A stretch of 64,000 nucleotides of DNA from an uncultured Sphingomonadaceae bacterium (GTDB lineage: Bacteria; Pseudomonadota; Alphaproteobacteria; Sphingomonadales; Sphingomonadaceae): the NCBI GenBank assembly GCA_947494305.1, contig CANLUL010000001.1, positions 248,001-312,000 on the forward strand. Direction: 5' to 3'. The notes under the pieces are model-generated. The model ran no database searches and had not been told where the DNA came from. It saw only the letters and a list, made by a program, of their open reading frames with translations. Shown in pieces: positions 55,014 through 63,944 of this stretch (within the stretch, counting starts at the first letter, position 1; each line of letters begins with the position of its first letter). A program made the position numbers and the translations under genes.

Positions 55014-55358
55014 ATGTTTGATATCGGCTTCCCGGAAATGGCGGTAATCGCGATGATCGCCGTCATTGTTATTGGACCGTCCGAATTACCGCGTGCACTG
55101 GCCACGGCTGGTAAATGGATGGGCAAGGCGCGCGGCGTCATGGCAAATTTCCGTACTGGTCTAGACGCAATGGTCCGCGAGGCCGAACTTCAGGAAATGG
55201 AAAAGAAATGGGCGTCGGAAAACGAGCGCATCATGAAAGAGCATCCTGCGCTTCCTGATCCGGGTGAAGAAGAACCGAAGATGGAGGCGACAGAAAAGCC
55301 CGCTGCGCCTGAACATGAAAGCCCAGAAGATTCCGCCGAAGATGGTGCCAAGTCATGA
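55014..55358 (+). CDS. tatB: twin-arginine translocase subunit TatB
   Basis: 114 residues: MFDIGFPEMAVIAMIAVIVIGPSELPRALATAGKWMGKARG is the TatB membrane and amphipathic segment, with the conserved Glu in the membrane helix region and Pro of GPSELP. The C-terminal part is long, charged and helical (EAELQEMEKKWASENERIMKE) followed by an acidic, Pro-rich tail. TatB with TatC forms the receptor for signal peptides. Its stop overlaps the tatC start (ATGA at 55355-55358). The ribosome site is weak. Confidence 0.95.
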   Translation: MFDIGFPEMAVIAMIAVIVIGPSELPRALATAGKWMGKARGVMANFRTGLDAMVREAELQEMEKKWASENERIMKEHPALPDPGEEEPKMEATEKPAAPEHESPEDSAEDGAKS

Positions 55359-56131
55359 ATGACCAGAGCACGCCCGAAATCGACGAAAGCAAGGCGCCGC
55401 TTATCGAGCATCTGATTGAGCTTCGTCAACGTCTGTTATGGGCGGTTGCGGCCTTGGTGGTAGCATTTGGCTTCAGCTTGTTTTTTGCCGATGACATATT
55501 TGCGATTTTGGTAAAACCCTTAACCGCTGCGTTCCCTGCTGGTGAAGGAACGCTAATATATACGAAGCTTTACGAAGCTTTTTTTGTGGAAATCAAGGTG
55601 GCTATGTTCGCTGCTTTTTTCCTCGCCTTCCCGATCATATCCAACCAGCTATGGGCCTTTGTCGCGCCAGGCCTCTATGCCCAAGAAAAAAGAGCGTTTC
55701 TGCCCTTTCTGATAGCCACGCCGGTCCTGTTTATGGCGGGCGCGGCGCTGGCTTACTTCATTGTCATGCCGACTGCATTTCGCTTTTTCATAGGGTTTGA
55801 AGGAGAAGTCGCGGGGCTTTCACAAGAAGCACTGCCGGCAATGGGAGACTATCTCTCGTTGGTGATGCAATTCATTTTGGCATTTGGCGTATGTTTCCAG
55901 TTGCCGGTATTGTTGCTTCTGCTCAATCGCGCCGGATTGGTTACGCGCGCGCAGCTTAAGGGGCTACGGCGGTACATGGTCGTAGCGGCCTTTGCATTGG
56001 CAGCAATCTTGACACCGCCCGATGTTATTTCCCAGCTGATGCTGGGTATCCCATTGATCTTGCTCTATGAAGTCTCGCTTGCGATCATGTGGTTCACAGA
56101 CCGCAAGAAGATTGAAATCGAAGAAGCTTAA
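55355..56131 (+). CDS. tatC: twin-arginine translocase subunit TatC
   Basis: 258 residues with six membrane helices. Family signatures: APLIEHLIELRQRLLWAVAALVVAF at the N-terminus, FFLAFPIISNQLWAFVAPGLYAQEKRAF in the first periplasmic/cytoplasmic loop region, and AAILTPPDVISQLMLGIPLILLYEVSLAI. TatC binds the twin-arginine signal. Its stop codon overlaps the stop of the convergent lipoprotein gene (56128-56131). Confidence 0.97.
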   Translation: MNDQSTPEIDESKAPLIEHLIELRQRLLWAVAALVVAFGFSLFFADDIFAILVKPLTAAFPAGEGTLIYTKLYEAFFVEIKVAMFAAFFLAFPIISNQLWAFVAPGLYAQEKRAFLPFLIATPVLFMAGAALAYFIVMPTAFRFFIGFEGEVAGLSQEALPAMGDYLSLVMQFILAFGVCFQLPVLLLLLNRAGLVTRAQLKGLRRYMVVAAFALAAILTPPDVISQLMLGIPLILLYEVSLAIMWFTDRKKIEIEEA

Positions 56132-56253
56132 TCAATTGCATCCTGGCCGGCTTCGCCGACCGATTCAATATCACGGCCTATACCTTTGACAGTCGCGCAG
56201 GCGCTCAGCACAAGCAGCGATGATATCATGATGCCCGCAACAAATTTCTGCAT
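56128..56253 (-). CDS. entericidin-like small lipoprotein
   Basis: 41 residues on the minus strand, missed by usual length filters. A lipoprotein signal with lipobox (GIMISSLLVLSAC, Cys19 lipidated) is followed by a 22-residue mature part: ATVKGIGRDIESVGEAG. This is the entericidin A/B (EcnA/EcnB) pattern, in which TVKGxGxDxxxxGxA is conserved. In enterics these are an antidote and a toxin; here there is just one, and many alphaproteobacteria carry single copies of unknown role. AGGA lies nine bases before the ATG. It starts 12 bases downstream of the ZnuD-like receptor gene's stop and may be cotranscribed with it. Confidence 0.85.
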   Translation of the reverse strand: MQKFVAGIMISSLLVLSACATVKGIGRDIESVGEAGQDAID

Positions 56254-56264
56254 ATTTGATGGTC

Positions 56265-58382
56265 CTAGAAGCTAAATTTTGCACTCACGCGGAAATCGCG
56301 TCCGGCCAGCGGTACAAAGTCTTTTGTGAACGAGGCATGACGTCGGGCGCTTACATCAAAAATATTGTTCACTGCTGCCAACAGGGTGACACCACCTTCG
56401 CGACCTAGGGGACGCCACGCAGCCGAGGCATTGACAAAGGTAAAGCTGTCGGTCGCAGTTTCAAAAGCTGCCACGCGGTTTTGGCTGTCATTCCATTCGA
56501 CCTCGGCACGAACCTTGAACATATCGCTATTTGCTTCAACGCCACCGAGCAGACGAAGAGGTGGGATGCGGGGCACCGGACCACCAGCATTGTCGAATTT
56601 TGCCCGAACAAAGTCCGCAACGCCATCAACAACGAAATCAAACCCACCAGATTGTGCTACGGTAGCCGCAGCCGATGCCTCAAAACCCCAATAGGTCGCA
56701 TCGCGCTGGAAGTACTGGAAGACCGGTAGGTCATCCTCTTCCGCTCCGGTTGCTGTGTCAAAGATGAATCCATCAAACCAGTTGGCATAGACGGTGGCAC
56801 TCAAATCGACCTTATCGCTATTCCATCGGGCATATAGCTCACCGCCCCAGCTTTTTTCTGTGTCGAAATTAGGGTTCCCAATTTCAAAGGCCTGTGTTGC
56901 AATATGCGGTCCGTTGGAGAGCAGTTCTTCCGCAGAAGGTGCGCGCTCTGAACGGCTGATATTGGCGCCGATTTTCAGGGCTTCATCTCCGGGCGAATAG
57001 GCAAAGCCAATCGCACCTGAAAAAGCATCGAAACTGCGATCAAAATTCACGGCTTGTGATGACACATTGGTATTTTCAAAGCGCAAAGCGCCTTCTACTT
57101 CGAAATCACCCAGATCGACTTCCTGCACCGTAAATAATGCAATGCTATCCACTTCATTCTTAGGTACGAAGGCTTCCGCGCCAATGGCGTTAAACTGACG
57201 GGTCAGATATTGCGTACCAATCACCCCGCGCCAGCCACTGTGGTCCGCCTGTACCAGTTCTGCACGGGCTTCGATGCCCTCTACAAAGAATCGTGTTCCA
57301 ATCTCATCACCCTCAAATTCGGTATGTTCATAATCGGAATAACCGGCGCGAAAATTTAGTGTTTCGAAAAATCCACCGAGTTGAACACCACCGCGCAAAT
57401 CAACACGGATCTGTTCCAGGCCGATGGTTACTGGGCCTTCCTCTTCCTCTTCTTCGCCTTCTTCTTCACCTTCTTCACCGTGATGATGTCCGGCGCCAGG
57501 GCGACCGGGTACGCCGTAATCGCTGTCATAATAGCTTACGGAAAATCCCAGATTGCCGCCGTCGTCAATGAATGCAAGACCAGCACCTGCTGTCCAGGTA
57601 CGGGTAGCGGTATTTTCAATGCGGCCACTCTGGTTGGCTGCTTCTCGAAATTCTTCGGCTTCTTCAAATTCGCCTTCTGCTTCTTCCTCGGCCGCTTCTT
57701 CGAGCAATTCGGCGCGTAGTTCCGGCGCGACAACGAAACCGGGAACACGGACATCACCCGTATCACGATAGCTGCCATCAACGTGGAAAACCAATTTGTT
57801 GGTGAGCGGAACGTCGATTGATCCGCCCGCACTCCAGTCATCCGCCGCACTGCCAAAACCGGTCAAAGCATCGATGTGGATAGACTCATCAGGAATATCT
57901 CGCGGAATGCGCTTATCGATCACGTTGACCGCACCACCGATAGCATCGCCGCCAAAGAGAAGAACGGCGGGGCCGCGCAATACTTCCACTCTCTGGGCTG
58001 TGAGAGGATCAATTGGTGTGGCGTGATCGACGGAGCTTGCAGCAGCATCCAATGTGCCAATGCCGTCGGTCAATACCCGCACGCGCGGACCCTGAAAACC
58101 GCGCAGCACTGGTCGTGACGATCCAGGTGCAAAACTTGTTGCGGAAACACCCGGCAATTTTGTGAGCGATTCACCAATTTGTCCGCGCAAATCTTCGGCC
58201 AAATCTTCACCCGAAAGCACCGATGTACCGGCCAATATGTCCAGTTGATCCACATAGGGTGCTGTGACGACAATCATGTCATTATTGTGAAAGTCATCGG
58301 ATGGGGGGGTATTATTTTGCGCGAAGGCAGGGGTGGCGATGAAAGCTAGGCTGGCGGAAGACAGGAGGAATTTATTTTTCAT
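56265..58382 (-). CDS. ZnuD-like TonB-dependent metal receptor
   Basis: 705 residues. Signal peptide (SSASLAFIATPAFAQ), plug (MIVVTAPYVDQLDILAGTSVLSGEDLA, SLTKLPGVSATSFAPGSSRPVLRGFQGPRVRVLTDGI, RVEVLRGPAVLLFGGDAIGGAVNVIDKRIP) and barrel with terminal Phe (FRVSAKFSF). Two extracellular-loop-like stretches stand out: residues about 220-250 are Glu-rich (AEEEAEGEFEEAEEF) and about 293-318 form GAGHHHGEEGEEEGEEEE. His-rich and acidic loops are a mark of ZnuD-type zinc receptors in Neisseria and others (family knowledge), so zinc or a similar metal is the likely ligand. No strong Zur box was found in the 139 bases upstream. Confidence 0.85.
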   Translation of the reverse strand: MKNKFLLSSASLAFIATPAFAQNNTPPSDDFHNNDMIVVTAPYVDQLDILAGTSVLSGEDLAEDLRGQIGESLTKLPGVSATSFAPGSSRPVLRGFQGPRVRVLTDGIGTLDAAASSVDHATPIDPLTAQRVEVLRGPAVLLFGGDAIGGAVNVIDKRIPRDIPDESIHIDALTGFGSAADDWSAGGSIDVPLTNKLVFHVDGSYRDTGDVRVPGFVVAPELRAELLEEAAEEEAEGEFEEAEEFREAANQSGRIENTATRTWTAGAGLAFIDDGGNLGFSVSYYDSDYGVPGRPGAGHHHGEEGEEEGEEEEEEGPVTIGLEQIRVDLRGGVQLGGFFETLNFRAGYSDYEHTEFEGDEIGTRFFVEGIEARAELVQADHSGWRGVIGTQYLTRQFNAIGAEAFVPKNEVDSIALFTVQEVDLGDFEVEGALRFENTNVSSQAVNFDRSFDAFSGAIGFAYSPGDEALKIGANISRSERAPSAEELLSNGPHIATQAFEIGNPNFDTEKSWGGELYARWNSDKVDLSATVYANWFDGFIFDTATGAEEDDLPVFQYFQRDATYWGFEASAAATVAQSGGFDFVVDGVADFVRAKFDNAGGPVPRIPPLRLLGGVEANSDMFKVRAEVEWNDSQNRVAAFETATDSFTFVNASAAWRPLGREGGVTLLAAVNNIFDVSARRHASFTKDFVPLAGRDFRVSAKFSF

Positions 58383-58521
58383 TTTTTACTCACGGTGTTG
58401 GGAAACAAATTTTCCGGTGTCGTATAGTTTATGTAATGTTATATCAATCCTAAAATGCACAATGTCGTCAAACTGATGTAAATTTGCTACAATCGGTGTC
58501 TTATGAAAGAGGAGAGAAAAC

Positions 58522-58986
58522 ATGCCCGCTTGGAAAGAGGACGGTTATCACAGCGTGACTGCATATTTGACGGTGGATGATGCCGCCGCAGCGATTGAAT
58601 TTTACAAGGCAGCGTTTGGTGCAACCGAACATATGCGGATGCCAATGGGTGATAAGATTGGCCATGCCGACATTGTGATTGGCGATACACATATCATGCT
58701 GTCCGACGAATTTCCGGAAATGGATAAATTGGGACCGAAAGCACGCGGCGGATCGACATCCAGTCTGATGATCTATGTACCGGATGTTGACGCGTCCTTT
58801 GAAAAGGCGATCGCGGCTGGTGCCGAAGTGACGCGGCCGGTTGAGGATCAATTCTTTGGAGATCGCTCTGGTTGGCTAAAAGATCCATTTGGGCATGAAT
58901 GGACTATCGGAACTCATATCGAAGATGTGTCCGAAGAGGAATTGAATAAGCGGATGCAGGAGATGATGGCAGGCGAAGGGGGTTAG
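58522..58986 (+). CDS. VOC superfamily protein (PhnB/glyoxalase-like)
   Basis: 154 residues with GGAG seven bases before the ATG. VOC fold with the paired beta-alpha-beta-beta-beta units: HSVTAYLTVDDAAAAIEFYKAAFGATEHMRMPMGDKIGHADIVIGDTHIMLSDEF, then GGSTSSLMIYVPDVDASFEKAIAAGAEVTRPVEDQFFGDRSGWLKDPFGHEWTIGTHIEDV. The closing DPFGHEWTIGTH is typical of the PhnB-like/glyoxalase-bleomycin-resistance group. The activity is unknown. A paired inverted repeat follows the gene, before purT. Confidence 0.92.
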   Translation: MPAWKEDGYHSVTAYLTVDDAAAAIEFYKAAFGATEHMRMPMGDKIGHADIVIGDTHIMLSDEFPEMDKLGPKARGGSTSSLMIYVPDVDASFEKAIAAGAEVTRPVEDQFFGDRSGWLKDPFGHEWTIGTHIEDVSEEELNKRMQEMMAGEGG

Positions 58987-58987
58987 G

Positions 58988-59070
58988 TTCCCTTCGTAAT
59001 CCTACTTGATTCAGGATCCCACGCGGTTCGCACGTTCCTATGGAGATGCTGAAACAAGTTCAGCATGACG
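58988..59070. repeat. paired inverted repeat (REP-like) between VOC gene and purT
   Basis: Two imperfect and perfect hairpins in tandem: ATCCT...AGGAT (58999-59017), degenerate from the form ATCCTGAA...TTCAGGAT, and ATGCTGAA-ACAAG-TTCAGCAT (59046-59066), a perfect 8-bp stem. The pattern, with a loop ACAAG/CTTG, looks like intergenic palindromic repeats I know from many alphaproteobacterial genomes. The second hairpin lies 34 bases before the purT start; the purT open frame reads through it, but the repeat is not part of the protein. Confidence 0.6.
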
Positions 59071-59099
59071 AATCTGTTCAGGCTGGTTATGGTCTCGTC

Positions 59100-60275
59100 A
59101 TGACTTTCACCAAAAAAATCCTGCTTCTCGGCTCCGGCGAACTGGGTCGTGAATTCGTGATCTCTGCAAAGCGCCTGGGCGCCCATGTCATAGCTTGTGA
59201 TGCCTATGATGAAGCACCAGCCATGCAAGTCGCCGATACCAGCGAAACATTCTCCATGCTTGATGGCGATAAGCTCCGCGCAGCGATAGAGAAACACCAG
59301 CCAGATCTAATCGTCCCAGAGGTCGAGGCTATTCGAACCGAAATTTTGGCAGCCGTCGAAAAAGAGGGTTTCAATGTGGTTCCCTCGGCTCGTGCGACCC
59401 AGCTTACTATGAACCGGGATGCGATCCGCGATGTTGCGGCAAAGGAATTGAATCTCGTCACCTCGCGCTATCACTATGCGGAGAGCTTTGAAGAGGTTGC
59501 TAGCGCAGCAGCCGATATTGGATTGCCGCTGGTTATCAAACCCGTGATGTCCTCGTCTGGCAAAGGCCAGAGCAAGGTTGAAAGTGAAGCTGAACTGGAG
59601 CAGGCATGGCAATATGCTGTCGATAATATGCGCGGTGATCGGGCGCGGGTGATTGTCGAACAATTTGTTGATTTTGATTATGAGATAACATTGTTGACGG
59701 TGCGCACCCGGGAAGGTGTGTTGTTCTGTCCGCCCATTGGCCACCGGCAGGAACGCGGCGACTATCAGGAAAGCTGGCAGCCAGCTGCAATGACGGATGT
59801 AGCACTCACGACTGCTCAGAATATGGCGGAAAAGGTTGTCGACAATCTGGGCGGCTATGGCCTTTTTGGTGTAGAGTTTTTTGTAACCAAAGAAGGTGAA
59901 GTCATCTTCTCCGAACTCAGTCCGCGTCCGCATGATACCGGAATGGTAACGTTAATTGGGCAAAATCTAAGCGAATTCGACCTTCACGCGCGCGCCATCA
60001 TGGGTTTGCCTATCCCGCATATATCGCTAACAGCTCCGGCCAGCGCGAGCGCCGTTGTGCTGGCGGACCGGGACAGCTCGGCATTTTCGTTTGCGGGCAT
60101 TGAAGAAGCTCTCGCGCTTGGAGAAGAAGGCGCAGAAACAGATATCCGGATTTTTGGCAAACCTGAAACGAGACCCTTTCGGCGGATGGGCGTTGCATTG
60201 GCAACAGGGACCGATACCGATGCTGCACGCAAACTAGCAAAGCAGGCTGCTGATAGAGTCACGATAGAATATTGA
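59100..60275 (+). CDS. purT: formate-dependent phosphoribosylglycinamide formyltransferase
   Basis: 391 residues from the ATG at 59100. The frame opens at 59040, but the first 20 codons there are the inverted repeat; [27 protein letters not shown] is the family's true N-terminus. ATP-grasp protein: [30 protein letters not shown] (nucleotide loop), ISEL-like [35 protein letters not shown]. It adds formate to glycinamide ribonucleotide with ATP in purine synthesis. Only the repeat lies upstream; the promoter may be before or within it. Confidence 0.96.
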   Translation: MTFTKKILLLGSGELGREFVISAKRLGAHVIACDAYDEAPAMQVADTSETFSMLDGDKLRAAIEKHQPDLIVPEVEAIRTEILAAVEKEGFNVVPSARATQLTMNRDAIRDVAAKELNLVTSRYHYAESFEEVASAAADIGLPLVIKPVMSSSGKGQSKVESEAELEQAWQYAVDNMRGDRARVIVEQFVDFDYEITLLTVRTREGVLFCPPIGHRQERGDYQESWQPAAMTDVALTTAQNMAEKVVDNLGGYGLFGVEFFVTKEGEVIFSELSPRPHDTGMVTLIGQNLSEFDLHARAIMGLPIPHISLTAPASASAVVLADRDSSAFSFAGIEEALALGEEGAETDIRIFGKPETRPFRRMGVALATGTDTDAARKLAKQAADRVTIEY

Positions 60276-60394
60276 AATTTCTCATTTTAAGTCAAAGAAG
60301 CAATTGGAGAAGGCCGATCGGATGACTAGAGAGGTTGCTCGATAAAAACGGGCCTTTAAGTCCTAAGATAGAAATAGCGGAGAATAGATTTTCA

Positions 60395-61093
60395 ATGACT
60401 CAACCATACATCCTTTACGGCTCTCCATTGTCGCCATTTCAACGCAAGGTGGAGGCGGTGCTGGCGCTGAAAGGCGTCGACTATGAATGTGAAGCCGTGA
60501 ACGTCATGGGCATGCCGGACTGGTACAAAGAAATCTCGCCGCTTGGACGTATTCCTTCGCTCCGTGATCCTTCTATTGCTGCTGAAGGTTCCGAAGGAAC
60601 TATCACCGATAGCTCGGCGATCTGTGGTTATCTTGAGCGAAAATATGCCGATCCAATCTTATATCCAGAAGATCCCTTCGACTGCGGTCGGGCGCTCTGG
60701 CTGGAAGAATATGCAGATACCGGGATGGCCATGGCTGGCGGTATGCATTTGTTCCGTCCGATATTGTTCAATCTGTTTCAGGGCAAAGATCCAGATCTTG
60801 ATACGGCGCGGAAAACCTGGAGCGAAAAATTGCCGCCACTATGGGACTATCTGGAGAAATATTTGGATGGCCGCAGTCATTTTGTTGGAGATGCCATCAC
60901 CATTGCTGATATCTCTATTGCGTGTCAGATTTTTCAGACTGATTTGCTGGCTGGAGAACCCGATAAGAGCAATTGGCCAGCCTTGGTTGCACATTATCAA
61001 ATGATGAAAGAACATGATTGCTTTGCGCGTAACCGAACAGCATGCGAAAAGATGTTAATTAAGGTTGTGCCAGAGAAATTTGATTTGAGCTAA
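60395..61093 (+). CDS. glutathione S-transferase family protein
   Basis: 232 residues from the ATG at 60395 (the frame opens at 60335, GGAG precedes the chosen ATG by about 12 bases). N-terminal thioredoxin-fold domain: QPYILYGSPLSPFQRKVEAVLALKGVDYE, where Ser of SPLSPF may activate glutathione, then GRIPSLRDP and ITDSSAICGYLERKY. The C-terminal all-helical domain follows (FVGDAITIADISIACQI). Class and substrate are not clear. It stands alone between purT and the convergent AEC transporter gene, 18 bases from its end. Confidence 0.9.
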   Translation: MTQPYILYGSPLSPFQRKVEAVLALKGVDYECEAVNVMGMPDWYKEISPLGRIPSLRDPSIAAEGSEGTITDSSAICGYLERKYADPILYPEDPFDCGRALWLEEYADTGMAMAGGMHLFRPILFNLFQGKDPDLDTARKTWSEKLPPLWDYLEKYLDGRSHFVGDAITIADISIACQIFQTDLLAGEPDKSNWPALVAHYQMMKEHDCFARNRTACEKMLIKVVPEKFDLS

Positions 61094-61110
61094 ACGGCCT
61101 GACCTTCAAA

Positions 61111-62043
61111 CTACCCAAGATATGTCAGATAGAGCATGTAAAATACGGGCATGGTAACAATGGCAGCCACTGATTGCACGGCAATGAGATTGGCAGAAAG
61201 TGTAGCGTCGCCGCCTAGTTGCCGCGCCAAGATATAGCCGCTGCTGGCTGTTGGCGTGGCAGTGGCAACGATGACCACTGCTAATTCCAGTTCTGATAAA
61301 TCAAAAACCATAGAAACAATAAATGCTACTACCGGCATGCATAACAGGCGAACAGCAGACCAGATTAATGTTGTTGATCCCGCGCGGCGGAAGGATTGTA
61401 CGTCAATTGCTGCGCCAACGATCAACAGTCCCAGCGCGATCGTAGCCTGTCCGAGCAGATCGAGCGATTGTTCCACCACACCCGATGGAGCGATCCCCAA
61501 TAAGTTCAGGACAATACCGGCGATACAAGCCAGGATAAGCGGATTGCGTGACATATCGAGCCAAATGCGCGGTTTCTCGCCGTCTTTGTTTTCAGAATAG
61601 TGCGTCAACGCCCAAACAGATATCACATTGGCAAAGCTAGTCAGGATCGCGACGGCTAGGGCCATGAGCGCCAAGCCCTCTTCACCAAACATGGCTCCGG
61701 CAATCGACAGGCCTATGAAGGTGTTCCACCGCACGTTCGATTGGATGATGGACCCTTTTCTGGGATTGCGCGATTGATTATCACGCTCTGAACCGCGGGC
61801 CAGCAATCCCGATAGGCCGAGAACAATTTGGGCGATAATGAATGTCAACGCCATCCCGACAGGCACTTTTTCGAAAGAAGCCTTCGCCAGTACATTGATG
61901 ATCAGGGCTGGAAAAAACAGAAAATAAACTAGCCGCTCAAAGGCTCGCCACGCTTCATCCGGAATAAATTTTCGTTCGGCCAGGCCCCAGCCAACAGCCA
62001 CAATCAATATGACCGGCAGCAGCGCCTGTAAAAACGCGATCAT
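61111..62043 (-). CDS. AEC (auxin efflux carrier) family transporter
   Basis: 310 residues with about ten membrane helices: LPVILIVAVGWGLAERKFIP, ERLVYFLFFPALIINVLA, MALTFIIAQIVLGLSGLLA, NPLILACIAGIVLNLLGI, ATIALGLLIVGAAIDVQS, and a C-terminal set. The pattern of a polar break in the fourth and tenth helices (PLILA..., TPTASSGYILARQLGGD) is typical of the AEC family, which exports auxin-like or organic anions such as malate. The substrate is unknown. A 21-base gap separates it from the crotonase gene upstream, so they may be cotranscribed. Confidence 0.9.
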   Translation of the reverse strand: MIAFLQALLPVILIVAVGWGLAERKFIPDEAWRAFERLVYFLFFPALIINVLAKASFEKVPVGMALTFIIAQIVLGLSGLLARGSERDNQSRNPRKGSIIQSNVRWNTFIGLSIAGAMFGEEGLALMALAVAILTSFANVISVWALTHYSENKDGEKPRIWLDMSRNPLILACIAGIVLNLLGIAPSGVVEQSLDLLGQATIALGLLIVGAAIDVQSFRRAGSTTLIWSAVRLLCMPVVAFIVSMVFDLSELELAVVIVATATPTASSGYILARQLGGDATLSANLIAVQSVAAIVTMPVFYMLYLTYLG

Positions 62044-62064
62044 TGGTGCGTACTTACAACCAAA

Positions 62065-62916
62065 TTACATGGGGGTATTGCGAAGCGGCAGAAGGTCTGG
62101 GAAATCTGCTTCGCGTTTTTCGCCCATCGCAGCCACGGCTTCCTGAATATGCGATGGTGGGAACATGCCTGCGTTCCAAACACCAATATAATCCAACGTG
62201 TCTGCCGTATTATGATCGCGGCCATAGTTGATCAGCACTTTGCAACCGGTCACGGCCAGTGGTGATTTGGATGCGATTTCTTTTGCTGTTTGCATCACAT
62301 GAGCGAGGCATTCTTCTTGAGTATCAAATATTTCGTTGACCAGGCCGATATCTTTTGCCGTCGCGGCATCAATCCGGCGACCAGTATAGGCCATTTCCTT
62401 GACCCATCCTTCGGGGATATAGCGTTGCAACCTTGGAAATGTTCCTACGTCAGCTGTCATGCCAATATTGGTTTCCTGAATGCAGAAAAACGCATCCTTG
62501 GTGCACCAGCGAATGTCGCCTGCTGTGATCATATCTATGGCACCGCCAATGACACCGCCATGCAATGCAAAGAGAACTGGAATTCGTGCTTCTTCCAACG
62601 CATTAAAGCTGTGCTGGATATATTTCACATTGGATCGAAACATTTCTGCGACGACATGGCGATCTCCGCCTTCAATTTTGTTGTTTGGATCCGGTGCAAA
62701 AACGGACAAATCCATGCCAGCGGAAAAATGTCGTCCGGTCGAGCTGATGACAATCACTCTTGCCTTTGCGTTCAAATCAATATCTTCAACAATCTTGGGC
62801 AGGTCGTTCCAGAATGCCTTGTTCATGCTGTTCAGTTTTTCCGGACGGTTCATCCGGATGTGAGCGATGTTATTTTCGATTTCGATATCAAAACATTCAT
62901 ATTTTGGTTCGGCCAT
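62065..62916 (-). CDS. crotonase family protein, dienoyl-CoA isomerase-like
   Basis: 283 residues; AGGA precedes the ATG. Crotonase fold: IAHIRMNRPEKLNSMNKAFW, GRHFSAGMDLSVFA (oxyanion hole), FALHGGVIGGAIDMITAGDIRWC (second oxyanion element). The active-site residues are those of delta3,5-delta2,4-dienoyl-CoA isomerase (ECH1): Asp in TKDAFF, Glu in IQETNIG and Asp in TADVGTF, rather than the two Glu of enoyl-CoA hydratase. So an isomerase of unsaturated fatty acid oxidation is likely (inference from residues). It may share a message with the AEC transporter gene downstream. Confidence 0.9.
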   Translation of the reverse strand: MAEPKYECFDIEIENNIAHIRMNRPEKLNSMNKAFWNDLPKIVEDIDLNAKARVIVISSTGRHFSAGMDLSVFAPDPNNKIEGGDRHVVAEMFRSNVKYIQHSFNALEEARIPVLFALHGGVIGGAIDMITAGDIRWCTKDAFFCIQETNIGMTADVGTFPRLQRYIPEGWVKEMAYTGRRIDAATAKDIGLVNEIFDTQEECLAHVMQTAKEIASKSPLAVTGCKVLINYGRDHNTADTLDYIGVWNAGMFPPSHIQEAVAAMGEKREADFPDLLPLRNTPM

Positions 62917-63217
62917 TTTATGTCCTGTAGTTAAATTGTTGTGATCGCTGGACGCTTAGCATGGAACGCAAAACAGGCGAACTGACAATTTGATACTTCG
63001 GCGCCATTGGCGAAAAATCTTCAAGGCTGTTGTCTGGACGCAGGTATTTGCGCCTTGAGGCAATGGATTCGATGTGAACAATTGAAATAGATAAATTCTA
63101 TCAAAAATGCATTTTCTTTTAAAACATCATTAATTTCATTGATCCCTAAATACACAATTGAAACAAACGTTCCCGTTCGGTGACGGCCTGAATTTCAATA
63201 TTTAAAGGGTCAAAAAA
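62917..63217. other. divergent intergenic region between crotonase and ompW
   Basis: 301 bases with no gene I can support. The right half is rich in A and T and holds the imperfect element TTGAAATAGATAAATTCTATCAA (about 63083-63105), partly palindromic (ATAGA and TCTAT arms), plus the AAAGGG ribosome site before ompW. No known riboswitch or clear promoter pair was recognised. Confidence 0.5.
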
Positions 63218-63895
63218 ATGAAGAAGATGATTTTTAAAAGTGCTGCTGTGATTGCTGGCATGGCTTTGCTTCCTGCAGCTGCATATGCAGAGGCTGGAAC
63301 CGTTCAAGCAAAACTTCTGGGTACTCTGGTTGCACCTGATGCCTCTATCACGGAGGTGAAGGTAGATAATATTGGACTTCCAGCAGGTAGCGATACAGCG
63401 GCTAATGATAATTTTATCCCAACCGTGGCCATAGAGTATTTTATCACCGACAATATTTCATTGGAAACCATTGCCGGGCTGACACAGCATGACGTTGATG
63501 GCACCGGCGCCATTGGCGGATTGGAAACCGTGTCGGATGCAAAAATCCTCCCGGCGACTCTTACCGTTAAATACCACTTTGGCGACGTTGGTGGTTTCAA
63601 GCCATATATAGGCGCCGGCCCGACATATTTTGTATTTATCGATGAGCAGCCGGGAACGGCGCTGCAAGGTTTCGGCGCTGAGCGGCTGCAGCTGAATGAC
63701 AAATTCGGTGTGGCGCTTCAGGCTGGTTTTGATCTTCCGATCAATGACAGCGGCCTTGGCTTGAGCGTTGATGCCAAGCGTTACTTCCTGCGCACGGACG
63801 CGTCCTGGACCGATGCAACTGGAGCAGAACTGCTCCGTACCCGACATAAGATCGATCCATGGGTGGTCAGTGCTGGTCTCGCTTTTCGTTTTTGA
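63218..63895 (+). CDS. OmpW family outer-membrane protein
   Basis: 225 residues. Signal peptide (IAGMALLPAAAYA), mature protein an eight-stranded barrel: TVQAKLLGTLVAPDAS, FIPTVAIEYFITDNISLETIAGLTQHDV, LPATLTVKYHFGDVGGFKPYIGAGPTYFVF, DKFGVALQAGFDLPI, and a closing aromatic residue (VVSAGLAFRF). OmpW proteins form small barrels with a hydrophobic channel in the outer membrane. A large hairpin follows at 63945-63988. AAAGGG lies eight bases before the ATG. Confidence 0.94.
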   Translation: MKKMIFKSAAVIAGMALLPAAAYAEAGTVQAKLLGTLVAPDASITEVKVDNIGLPAGSDTAANDNFIPTVAIEYFITDNISLETIAGLTQHDVDGTGAIGGLETVSDAKILPATLTVKYHFGDVGGFKPYIGAGPTYFVFIDEQPGTALQGFGAERLQLNDKFGVALQAGFDLPINDSGLGLSVDAKRYFLRTDASWTDATGAELLRTRHKIDPWVVSAGLAFRF

Positions 63896-63944
63896 GCCCT
63901 TTCAGGCACCTCCCTCCCTCCCTTAGTCTGAAAGCTCAACTTTT

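Noticed and set aside
58383-58521. Zur-like box (TATGTAATGTTATATC) before the ZnuD-like receptor
   Set aside because: The two halves do not form a real palindrome and the match to known Zur sites is poor, so I did not list it as a feature.
59307-59933. Open frame of 208 codons on the minus strand
   Set aside because: It is antisense to purT and shows no recognisable product or start signal.
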